Positions 1 through 7,526 of a DNA stretch of 25,883 bases are shown in pieces. The position numbers were made by a program, and so were the translations under genes. Where the stretch lies: positions 1 through 25,883 of the forward strand of contig DAOULV010000020.1 in NCBI GenBank assembly GCA_034416335.1, in the 5' to 3' direction. Numbering within the stretch: position 1 is the stretch's first letter; each line of letters starts with the position of its first letter. The DNA is from MGML01 sp034416335 (lineage in GTDB: Bacteria > Chloroflexota > Dehalococcoidia > Dehalococcoidales > UBA2162). The notes beneath the pieces were generated by a model. It worked only from the letters and a program-made list of their open reading frames with translations, was not told the origin of the DNA and searched no databases.

Positions 1-631
1 GGGTGGTCCCCATATCTTCATCGAATTCTTGCTGGGCTTCTCCAGCAGCTATTAATATCCTGCCGAGTTCTTTGAATTCATCCGAGGTGAACAGGGTCGC
101 GATATTATTGAAACCTCTGGCCCTGTCGCCGAGCCTAGGGAGTCCGGCAAGTGGTGCCAGTGCTTTATACATTCTGGGCAGCTGCTTCCTGATAATGAAA
201 TCTGTGGGATCATTCATTATCAGGTCGTATTCGTCATCCATCATTGTCTCGACGTCGATATTCTGGTGGGCGGCATTCTCCGGCAGGGGACCACCCGGCC
301 ATCTGAGCATCGTCGGTTTCAGAATTTCACTTACTTTCCCGGATACCAGTCCGCCAAAGCTCGATGACTGGTCGGGATCAAAGTCCAGAATAGTCCTCAG
401 TACGGCGCGTTTCCATTCACCGGGATGGTAGTAAGCGGTCGACTTGGGTATACCCAGATATTTTGCCGGGAAATAGGTAAGTCGGAAAGCAGTGGGTACT
501 CTGTCCGGCTCCTTGAGTTCCATGGCATCGCCGATTCTCTTGGCTCTCTCTTCATATAGTTCTTCCGGTGTCTTGCCGTGTTTTTTCTCTATTTCGTCTC
601 TATATCTCTTTTGTTCCTCGGTATATTCCAT
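1..631 (-). CDS. UroD-superfamily protein (uroporphyrinogen decarboxylase / MtaA-like), C-terminus cut by window edge
   Basis: The minus strand is open from 631 to the window start, about 210 codons of N-terminal part. The translation carries the hallmark early segment ELKEPDRVPTAF, which in UroD-superfamily proteins (haem UroD, MtaA, CmuA) forms the first strand and substrate loop, then PGEWKRA, LRWPGGPLPENAAHQ and a helical DEYDLIMNDP segment. Members outside haem synthesis usually move methyl groups between corrinoid proteins, substrates and thiols; anaerobes carry many paralogues of unknown substrate. I chose ATG 631 because GGAG lies 9 bases upstream; ATG 646 in the same frame is possible but poorly spaced. 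It follows the Mo/W oxidoreductase by 122 bp on the same strand, so it is probably the third gene of the minus arm. True haem UroD is unlikely given the long N-terminus and the context. The C-terminal half is not visible. Confidence 0.85.
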   Translation of the reverse strand, partial: MEYTEEQKRYRDEIEKKHGKTPEELYEERAKRIGDAMELKEPDRVPTAFRLTYFPAKYLGIPKSTAYYHPGEWKRAVLRTILDFDPDQSSSFGGLVSGKVSEILKPTMLRWPGGPLPENAAHQNIDVETMMDDEYDLIMNDPTDFIIRKQLPRMYKALAPLAGLPRLGDRARGFNNIATLFTSDEFKELGRILIAAGEAQQEFDEDMGTT

Positions 632-753
632 AGATCTCTGCTCCATTTCATCATATGAGACTTCTTCCCGATAGTAAACGGGGCATTAATAATCTCCCGG
701 TTGTCAGGAGTTGTTATATCCAACGCCCAATCCAAATACATGATATAAGGTCG

Positions 754-2988
754 TTATACTTTGTAAATTTTGCAGAGTAACGCTCTCGTCTGCCAGCCAC
801 TGGTAAGTGGATCGCAATCCTCAGGATCATCCAGAGTGAGAACATTTACGTTTGACTCCCACAGCCCATAGAGAGATGGTTTCTCAGCAGGCATTTCCGG
901 GAACCACCAGCTGGCTTCAGCATTCACTACGCCACGAGGAATCTTTCCTGAAACCCTGGCTTTCTGCTTCACTCTACCCCTCCTCGTTTCAATAAATACC
1001 CAGTCACCATCTTCAATGCCGTATTCCCGCGCGTCCTCGGTATTAATATCTACCAATGGGTCAGGATGCTTCTCCCGCATACCATAACCCCAGTGTCTGA
1101 ACTCAGAATGGTGCTGGGGCATGAACCTGCCACCAGTGTTCAGTATAAGTGGATACTCTTTAGCCACCTCCGGGGTTCTGACAGGGCTTTCCGCCGGTTC
1201 TTCAAAAAATGGCAAAGGGTCATAGCCCAACTTTTCCAATATAGAGGAATATAACTCAAACTTACCGGAGGGGGTAGCAAAACCAAGTTTCTCATACTTT
1301 CTTTCTTCGAGAGGGGTGAGTAAACATCCTTCCTGAACAAATTCTTCATAAGTCATACTCAGCGGTTTTACTCGATAGGCTATGTGCTCTTCAAACGTCT
1401 CCCACGGCCAGTATTTTGCCTGCCCCATTCTTATACCGAGTCCGCGCCAGAAGTAATAGTCCTCTTTTCTCTCTCCGAGTGGCTCGACTGCTCTTTCACC
1501 GCCAACGGCAAAATCGGCAAAATCCTCCAGTGTATCTATGTAAGGTCTTTCCATCCAGCTGGTTATCGGAAGTACGTAGTCGGCAAATAGAGCGGTAGGG
1601 GTCATCCAGTAGTCATTAACCACATAGAGTTCCAGGTTAGGACTCGTCATGGCTTCATAAACCAGTTTGGTGTTACCCGCCCATATTATTGGGTTGCTTT
1701 CCCAGCTTATCATGGCAGTAATCGGATAAGGCTTTTTAGTGAGAATGGCACGCCAGAGCAATGATGGACTGGCTCCCATGCGATGCATTGTGGGTGCAGG
1801 GACACCATAGAATTTTTCGTATGGTTCTGCGGTTAGTTCATATCCAGGCCAGGTCATCAATTTGAATCTGTCCGCTCCCAGTTGTTTGAGTCGCCGCTCT
1901 TCAGGCAGCATATCGCGCAGTTCCAGCTCAGAATCGCGGATGAACCTTTTACCTTCCGTGCCTGGTCCAATCCCGGGCATCGAGCTGCCGCCAAGAATGT
2001 CTATATTGCCCGTAAGTGCCTGGCAGATAGCACAGGACTGCTCAGCACGAGCTGAGTTTAAGCCTATCTGGTCCGTGGCTACACCACCCACAATCCATGC
2101 CGGTTTGGTGGTAGCATACATTCTCGCTGATTGCACTATCTGGTCCGTGGTCAGTCCTGTAATTTCTGCCACTCTTTGTGGTGGATACTCTTGAACACGT
2201 TCGGCAAGCTTGTCGAAGCCTACCGTCCAACTCTTAATGAAATCCTCATCATAAAGTCGTTCATTTATAATAACATTTGCCCAGCCTAAAGCTAAGGCAA
2301 CGTCAGTTCCTGGCCTCAACTGTAGATGAATATCAGCATTTTCGGCTATCTTGGTAACCCGGGGATCAACCACGATTATACGCAGCGGTCTCTCTCGTCG
2401 TCGTTTCGTAATCCAGGCTGAAGCCCTTGGTATTGAGTCTGTTGAATTGTTACCCCAGACCACTATACAGTTGGTCTTTTCAATAGAAGCATACTTGGGG
2501 GTAAGACCTTTATCACAGACACGCCACCCTGCTATAGCTTGACCAATTGAATATCGGTTTAGTCCGCAGATGGTACCGGGATGAAAAACATTGTGGGGAT
2601 TACCAAACAGATAATGAAAGCGAGACCGCATCCAGAAAAGAGTACCTCTGAGTGTGCCCTCGGTGCTGGCCAGGGTCTCAGGTCCGTACCTCTCTTTTAA
2701 CTGGCTGAGCTTTTCGGCTATTTCATCCAGCGCCTGGTCCCAGGTTATCCTCTGCCATTTGCCCTCACCCTTCTCTCCGACTCTTTTAAGAGGATATTTA
2801 AGCTGGTCAGGGTGATAAAGCCACTTAATGGCATATTTTATCCTTTCACAGATGAAACCTCGGCTTAGCTGGTGCTCCTGGTTTCCTGTTATTTTTACTA
2901 TTTTCCCATCTTTAACATGAACCAAGACTCCACAATGTCCAGCACAGAATGTACATATTGCCCTCTTAATAGTTGTATTATCGTTCAT
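754..2988 (-). CDS. Molybdopterin (Mo or W) oxidoreductase of the DMSO-reductase family, acetylene hydratase/thiosulfate reductase-like
   Basis: This is a 744-residue catalytic subunit of the bis-pterin Mo/W family. One [4Fe-4S] cluster is bound by C12, C15, C19 and C47. The candidate metal ligand is C141 in GTICGLNRYS, which aligns in position with the tungsten ligand Cys141 of Pelobacter acetylene hydratase. Pterin-binding regions follow (VVDPRVTKIAE, LRPGTDVALALGW), and the C-terminal molydop-binding barrel starts near LILNTGGRF. There is no Tat signal, so it should be cytoplasmic. Several stretches resemble acetylene hydratase (RITWDQALDEIAEKL; VNVIINE-type helix), but the catalytic Asp that follows the second cluster Cys there is Ala16 here, so hydration of acetylene is not supported. 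No FeS or membrane subunit lies beside it. It follows the Fe-alcohol dehydrogenase by 94 bp. Oxidation of an alcohol- or aldehyde-derived intermediate is a context guess only. Confidence 0.92.
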   Translation of the reverse strand: MNDNTTIKRAICTFCAGHCGVLVHVKDGKIVKITGNQEHQLSRGFICERIKYAIKWLYHPDQLKYPLKRVGEKGEGKWQRITWDQALDEIAEKLSQLKERYGPETLASTEGTLRGTLFWMRSRFHYLFGNPHNVFHPGTICGLNRYSIGQAIAGWRVCDKGLTPKYASIEKTNCIVVWGNNSTDSIPRASAWITKRRRERPLRIIVVDPRVTKIAENADIHLQLRPGTDVALALGWANVIINERLYDEDFIKSWTVGFDKLAERVQEYPPQRVAEITGLTTDQIVQSARMYATTKPAWIVGGVATDQIGLNSARAEQSCAICQALTGNIDILGGSSMPGIGPGTEGKRFIRDSELELRDMLPEERRLKQLGADRFKLMTWPGYELTAEPYEKFYGVPAPTMHRMGASPSLLWRAILTKKPYPITAMISWESNPIIWAGNTKLVYEAMTSPNLELYVVNDYWMTPTALFADYVLPITSWMERPYIDTLEDFADFAVGGERAVEPLGERKEDYYFWRGLGIRMGQAKYWPWETFEEHIAYRVKPLSMTYEEFVQEGCLLTPLEERKYEKLGFATPSGKFELYSSILEKLGYDPLPFFEEPAESPVRTPEVAKEYPLILNTGGRFMPQHHSEFRHWGYGMREKHPDPLVDINTEDAREYGIEDGDWVFIETRRGRVKQKARVSGKIPRGVVNAEASWWFPEMPAEKPSLYGLWESNVNVLTLDDPEDCDPLTSGWQTRALLCKIYKV

Positions 2989-3082
2989 TTTCCGGTATCC
3001 CCTATTAATATTCTATGAACACTGTATGTTACTGCAGTTTTCGAGAGGGATAAGTCTATCGAATACTTAATAAGTAATTGCT

Positions 3083-4252
3083 TTATAAACTGGAATAAAA
3101 CATTTGACTGATATCTGATTCACTCACATCCTTAAAAGTCCATGTATTGATAATCATTGAATTGGTTTCAAAACAGTGCTTAGCCATCTCCTCAATATCA
3201 TCCTCTTTTATGCCAACTTCTCTCATTGTTTTTGGTAATTCTACTGCATCAATCAGTTTTTTAACGGCGAGGATCGATTTAGCTCCTGCTTCCTCGCTGG
3301 AAAGACCGGAGATATTTTCACCCAATAGTTCAGCAATATCGGCAAATTTTTGAGGATTACCAGATAAATTAAATTCCATAACCGCCGGTAACGTAATCGC
3401 TAATGAGGCACCGTGTGAAATAGATCCTTTCGCCTGTACATATTCGCCGATTACATGGCATAAACCCATCCCCGAAGTAGATGCAGCATTCATCCCCATA
3501 CAGGCTGCCAGAGACATATAGTATCGAGATTCTATATCCTCCGGACCTTTTGTATAAGCTCTAACAAGATTTTGCCTGACCAATCTAATAGCCGAACTTG
3601 CCAGCATATCGGAAAGAATATTGGCAGTCTTGCAGGTAAAACCCTCTATAGCATGTGTCAGGGCATCAAATCCGGTACTGGCGGTAATGTTAGCAGGTAA
3701 ATTCCTGGTTAGTTCCGGATCAATAATTACCCTGTCAGCGCCGTACTTTTCCATAGAGCCCGGATAGCCGAGTCTGTCTTCATCATAAAGGACGGCAACT
3801 TTACTCCATTCGGAGCCGGTACCTGCAGTGGTGGGAACCAGTATTTTAGGAAGAACTCTGCCCTGAATCCGAGCACCGCGGGGTGATTTTATAAAATCCA
3901 TTACGCTTGTATCGCTATGAGCAAAAACACTGGATGTCTTGGTAGCATCCATATTACTACCTCCTCCAACTCCGACCAATAAATCAAATTTTCCGGATTT
4001 GACTTTATCGGCTAATGACATTATCAGATTGAAGGATGGTTCAGGAGAACAACCATCAAATATTTCGTAGTTTATTTTTGCCTGATCCAGTGATGTTTTT
4101 ATGGATTCCAGGATACCTGCGGCAACTATTCCTTTATCAGTGATTACGAGGACGCTTTGTGCACCAAATTTAAGTACTTCAGTGCCAATATTTTTAATGA
4201 TCCCCAACCCGATGGAAGTGCTTGGTATTTTCACTTCGATAGTGCCGTTCAT
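3083..4252 (-). CDS. Iron-containing (group III) alcohol dehydrogenase
   Basis: At 389 residues this is the normal length for the Fe-ADH family (FucO, AdhB, PduQ-like). The NAD(P)-binding motif GVGGGSNMD is at 94-102, and PTTAGTGSE at 140-148 is the family signature. All four metal ligands are present: D196, H200 (GFDALTHAIE), H266 (GLCHVIG) and H280 (SHGASLA). It should interconvert an alcohol and its aldehyde or ketone with NAD(P)H in the cytoplasm; the substrate cannot be read from sequence. It is the first gene of the minus arm and lies behind a promoter-operator at 4428-4463 that matches the one upstream of the flavoprotein arm. Its start ATG is the first in frame; the ribosome binding site (GAGTTGTTACGACT region) is weak. 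Confidence 0.93.
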   Translation of the reverse strand: MNGTIEVKIPSTSIGLGIIKNIGTEVLKFGAQSVLVITDKGIVAAGILESIKTSLDQAKINYEIFDGCSPEPSFNLIMSLADKVKSGKFDLLVGVGGGSNMDATKTSSVFAHSDTSVMDFIKSPRGARIQGRVLPKILVPTTAGTGSEWSKVAVLYDEDRLGYPGSMEKYGADRVIIDPELTRNLPANITASTGFDALTHAIEGFTCKTANILSDMLASSAIRLVRQNLVRAYTKGPEDIESRYYMSLAACMGMNAASTSGMGLCHVIGEYVQAKGSISHGASLAITLPAVMEFNLSGNPQKFADIAELLGENISGLSSEEAGAKSILAVKKLIDAVELPKTMREVGIKEDDIEEMAKHCFETNSMIINTWTFKDVSESDISQMFYSSL

Positions 4253-4427
4253 AGTCGTAACAACTCCTTTGTATTTATTTACAGAACCTCAGGTTATACA
4301 TATTTTAAGCTATATGATTACCCTATTACTCCCTTTGCTATCTACTATCTTTATTGACACACGGTGGCTTCACGCTGCCAGGACATCTAAGAACTGATTC
4401 GAGGTTTCTTCGGAGGCTGTAAATATA

Positions 4428-4463
4428 CGCAACATTGTTGCATATAGCATAAATTATTGTCAA
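4428..4463 (-). promoter_or_regulatory. Promoter with dyad operator upstream of the Fe-ADH arm
   Basis: Read on the minus strand, a perfect TTGACA box (4458-4463) is followed after 16 bases by GCAACAATGTTGC (4429-4441), a perfect dyad of 6-bp arms. The best -10 match at 18-bp spacing is AACAAT, which lies inside the dyad. The flanks ATAT on the left and G on the right are shared with the second copy at 5567-5584 (17 of 18 bases identical). A regulator bound here would cover the -10 region, which suggests repression. The leader to ATG 4252 would be about 170 nt. Elsewhere in the 354-bp gap 4253-4606 I see no gene and no convincing terminator for the IclR gene. Confidence 0.65.
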
Positions 4464-4606
4464 TAACGAATAGTGCCTGTATTCATGCTAAAAAAGCGCA
4501 GAAATATTGGATTCGTTCGGTATGCTACTTCAATGATATTGATGGCAGTGTCACTTACTCTTGAAGATATTGAGAGATACCGGAGAATAATCTGATATTT
4601 TCGGAG

Positions 4607-5359
4607 TTAGAAGTTTGAGCCCAGCCGCATACTGATTTTTTTTGCTGCTTCTACCAGTGGGACACTGTACTTTATTGCGAGATCCTTATCAAACCTGGGC
4701 AGAGGTCCTGTAACGATAATACTCCCAATTACTTTATTGTGCTCAAAAATCGGGGCACCTATTGCAGCCGTAATGGCAGTACGTTCTCCTAAAGAAATAG
4801 CGTAACCGTTTCTCTTGATTTCGTCTAACTCGTTTTTTAAGCTATCAATATTTATTTCCTGTCCAGAGGCTGTTATGGGTACTTCTGACTTCGATACTTC
4901 GCTAAGAATCTCCTCTATTTTCTGCTCGTCCATGTTAGCTAAGATAACCTTACCTGAAGCCCCGGTCCAGAGAGGTTGCCTGTTACCCGCGCGTAACACA
5001 TGTCGTACCGGACTCATACTCACTCTCTGGTCTACACAAATATCATAATTATCAAGGCGAAGGTATAACCCTATCGTTTCCAGCGTGATGTCGTTTAATT
5101 CATCTAAATAGGCGCGGCTGGCTGTTATTATATCCATATCTGATAAGATAGCTAAACTGATTTCCACCATATTATCGCCTATCGTGTATTCTTCAGTTTC
5201 AAGTTGAGTTACCCAGTTTAATTCCTTAAGAGAAGATAGAATTCTACTGGCACTGCTTTTAGTAATCTTAAGTTCCTTGCTTATCTCAGTAACTCGGCAA
5301 GGAACCTTACTTGAAGCTATGTAAGTTAAGATAGAGGTTACCCTCTTTACCCTGTCCAC
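4607..5359 (-). CDS. IclR-family transcriptional regulator
   Basis: The 250 residues match the usual IclR length. Residues 1-65 form the winged HTH (VTEISKELKITKSSASRILSSLKELNWV). Residues about 75-250 form the GAF-like effector domain, with the family-typical segments TGASGKVILA, AISLGERTAITAAIGAPIFEH and IGSIIVTGPLPRF. The start is GTG at 5359, with AAGGGA 9 bases upstream. IclR proteins bind short palindromes and act as repressors or activators of catabolic genes in response to a small metabolite. This gene sits between the two arms, each preceded by the same dyad, so it is the obvious candidate regulator of both. I see no copy of the dyad in front of its own start, so autoregulation is not supported. 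Confidence 0.93.
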   Translation of the reverse strand: MDRVKRVTSILTYIASSKVPCRVTEISKELKITKSSASRILSSLKELNWVTQLETEEYTIGDNMVEISLAILSDMDIITASRAYLDELNDITLETIGLYLRLDNYDICVDQRVSMSPVRHVLRAGNRQPLWTGASGKVILANMDEQKIEEILSEVSKSEVPITASGQEINIDSLKNELDEIKRNGYAISLGERTAITAAIGAPIFEHNKVIGSIIVTGPLPRFDKDLAIKYSVPLVEAAKKISMRLGSNF

Positions 5360-5549
5360 AATCGAATATCCCTTATCTCCTGGTTTTTACGACTGATATT
5401 TCACGACAACACGACATTAATAATATAACACGATTAGTCAGCAGACAAGATAGTAGTGTATTTAAGTAGGGAAACTGGATCAATAAAATACAGTCCATTA
5501 AGGTAAAAGTTGTGAGTTGTTATCAGCAGATTATTTAAAAATGGATGTT

Positions 5550-5584
5550 TTGACAAGGCATATATAATATGCAACAATGATGCG
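5550..5584 (+). promoter_or_regulatory. Promoter with dyad operator upstream of the flavoprotein arm
   Basis: TTGACA (5550-5555) is followed after 15 bases by GCAACAATGATGC (5571-5583), a dyad with one mismatch. ATATGCAACAATGATGCG (5567-5584) matches the site upstream of the Fe-ADH gene at 17 of 18 bases. At 17-bp spacing the -10 would be AACAAT (5573-5578), inside the dyad. A TATAAT at 5563-5568 is closer to consensus but has no -35 at a workable distance. The leader to ATG 5715 would be about 130 nt. The rest of the 355-bp gap 5360-5714 holds the IclR upstream region and nothing else I can support. Confidence 0.65.
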
Positions 5585-5714
5585 AATTATAAACCTTCTG
5601 CTCTTCTTGATTCCATCCGTTGAGGTTCAAAATATTTATCCATTATATTTACTGCCTTGAAAGACTCGATATTAATAATAGCCGATCTCTGAAAAAGGGG
5701 GTATCTGAAGAACT

Positions 5715-7472
5715 ATGGAAAGATATCTAAAAACCGATGTTTTAGTTGTTGGCGGCGGAATGGCGGGAATGTTTGCTGCGATTAAAGCCAGAGAACAGGG
5801 GATAGATGTAACCTTAGTAGATAAAGCATACATCGGCAAAGCCGGTTCGACTCATTTCTCCGAAGGAGACATATTATATTTCAGACCTGAAAGAGGTCAT
5901 AAACTAAAAGAATGGGTAGATTTACTCAGCTTCAGGTCTGAGTATGTTAATAACAGGGAATGGGATGAGATTTGCTTAACAGAGGCGGAAGACAGATTTA
6001 ACGACCTTATTGCCTGGGGAGTACCCTTTTATCAGAAGGACGGAAACATTCAGATCTTCTACATGATGGGCAGGAAAAGCGTATATGAAGATGTTACGAT
6101 GGTTAATCGGCAGTATGCGCCAACCCTCAGAAAGAAAGCTCTCGATGTTGGTGTAAGGGTTTTAGACAACATTATGGTCGGTGAATTAGTGAAACAGGAT
6201 GGAAGGATTGCGGGAGCTGTTGGTTTCCATGGTACCAGCGGTGTATTGCATGTTTTCGAGGCTGGAGCGGTCATAATGGCAACAGGAAGCAGCAGCTTGA
6301 AAGCCGGTACTTACCCCGTTCATTTCTGGACCGGAGATGGCGAGGCTATGGCATATCGGGCAGGCGCGGAGATAGTAAGTAAAGAGTTTATGTACGGAGG
6401 GCCATCACAGCGTTCTGCTGTAAAACATAGAGAAGACGAGGGCAACAAAGATATTTCACCCGATGAGGTTGTATCAACATTATACCAGCATCCTTTTGCT
6501 ATCGGCGGCGGTTATACAGGATGGTTCAATATGCCCAGCATAAATGCGGAAGGCGGACCGACTATTACTCCGGCATGGGAAGCTCATAGCGGTCGTGCAC
6601 CCCTCTATTTTGATCCTTCATGGCGTGGGACAACGATGGAGTGGATGCAGGAGTATTTCAAGAGAATCGAATTAGCATGGGTGCAGTCGGACAAGATAGG
6701 GCTGGATGTCTTCCAGGGAGGTAAGATCGAGTGGCCGGCATCACGGGTAATGACGAATTCCATATTTGCCGGTTCCGGTGTATGGCCGGTTGATAAAAAA
6801 TGCGCGACTGCCATACCCGGTCTTTACGCTGCCGGTAATAGTTGTGGTTCCATGGCTTCCGGTGCTATATACGCCGGCGGAGGATTCGGCTCCAATCACG
6901 CTATGGTTACGGGTACACGAGCCGGTATAGCTGCAGCGGAATACTCTTCGAAGATAAAAGAAGAAAGCCTGGATACAAACGAGCTAAAGAAAGTAAAAGA
7001 TATCGTTTGTGCCCCGCTTGAGCGTAAAGGCGGTTTTAGTCCCGGCTGGGTTACGCAGATTATCCAGAGTATTTCCGTACCGTATTTTTATCTCTGGGTA
7101 AAGCATGAAGACAGACTTAAGCCTGCGATCAGTATCGCCGGATTTATTAACAATCACCTGGTTCCAAAACTAATGGCTAAAGATCCTCACGAATGGCGTC
7201 TGGCTCATGAAACACGGAATCTTGCACTTACCGTTGAGATGAGACTTAGAGCATCACTATTTCGTACCGAGAGCCGCGGCAATCATTTCCGGGAAGACTT
7301 CCCCCGAAGGGATGACCCGAACTGGTTGGCCTGGGTAAAAATAAAAGAATCCTCGGGTAATATGGAACTCTACAAAGAACCAATACCTCAGGAATGGTGG
7401 CCTGATATCTCCAAACCTTATGAAGAACGGTATCCCGCAATGTTGCCCCTGGAAGAATCATCGCGGGAGTAG
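5715..7472 (+). CDS. FAD-dependent oxidoreductase, fumarate reductase/succinate dehydrogenase flavoprotein type
   Basis: This 585-residue flavoprotein has an N-terminal Rossmann fold with GGGMAG at 13-18 and the ribose-binding acid D36. It also has GKAGSTHFSEGD near the FAD pyrophosphate loop, AAGNSCGSMASGAIYAGGGFGSNHA near 375-400 as the second FAD-binding region, and a C-terminal helical domain with the family motif RTESRGNHFREDFPRRDD. The last motif is where fumarate reductases, L-aspartate oxidases and AprA carry active-site Arg residues. There is no Tat or Sec signal, no haem motif and no membrane helix, so it should be soluble. It opens the plus arm and is followed after 54 bp by a ferredoxin/GltD-type flavoprotein that could pass electrons between it and NAD(P)H. 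It may be an enoate reductase or dehydrogenase of unknown substrate. No small FeS or membrane subunits of a true Sdh/Frd are present. Confidence 0.88.
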   Translation: MERYLKTDVLVVGGGMAGMFAAIKAREQGIDVTLVDKAYIGKAGSTHFSEGDILYFRPERGHKLKEWVDLLSFRSEYVNNREWDEICLTEAEDRFNDLIAWGVPFYQKDGNIQIFYMMGRKSVYEDVTMVNRQYAPTLRKKALDVGVRVLDNIMVGELVKQDGRIAGAVGFHGTSGVLHVFEAGAVIMATGSSSLKAGTYPVHFWTGDGEAMAYRAGAEIVSKEFMYGGPSQRSAVKHREDEGNKDISPDEVVSTLYQHPFAIGGGYTGWFNMPSINAEGGPTITPAWEAHSGRAPLYFDPSWRGTTMEWMQEYFKRIELAWVQSDKIGLDVFQGGKIEWPASRVMTNSIFAGSGVWPVDKKCATAIPGLYAAGNSCGSMASGAIYAGGGFGSNHAMVTGTRAGIAAAEYSSKIKEESLDTNELKKVKDIVCAPLERKGGFSPGWVTQIIQSISVPYFYLWVKHEDRLKPAISIAGFINNHLVPKLMAKDPHEWRLAHETRNLALTVEMRLRASLFRTESRGNHFREDFPRRDDPNWLAWVKIKESSGNMELYKEPIPQEWWPDISKPYEERYPAMLPLEESSRE

Positions 7473-7526
7473 AGTTGATTAAAAGGATGAACGCTAAACC
7501 GATAATAATTATCAGGAGTAACTAAT

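Noticed and set aside
3..674. Plus-strand open frames 3-431 and 492-674
   Set aside because: They are antisense to the UroD-like gene; Ser/Pro-rich composition and no ribosome binding site.
1862..2194. Plus-strand frame of 110 codons inside the Mo/W oxidoreductase
   Set aside because: Antisense shadow; the minus frame has clear family motifs across the same span.
5563..5568. TATAAT as the -10 of the flavoprotein promoter
   Set aside because: Only 7 bp from TTGACA and no other -35 at 16-18 bp; AACAAT at 17 bp fits the paired site at 4428-4463 better.
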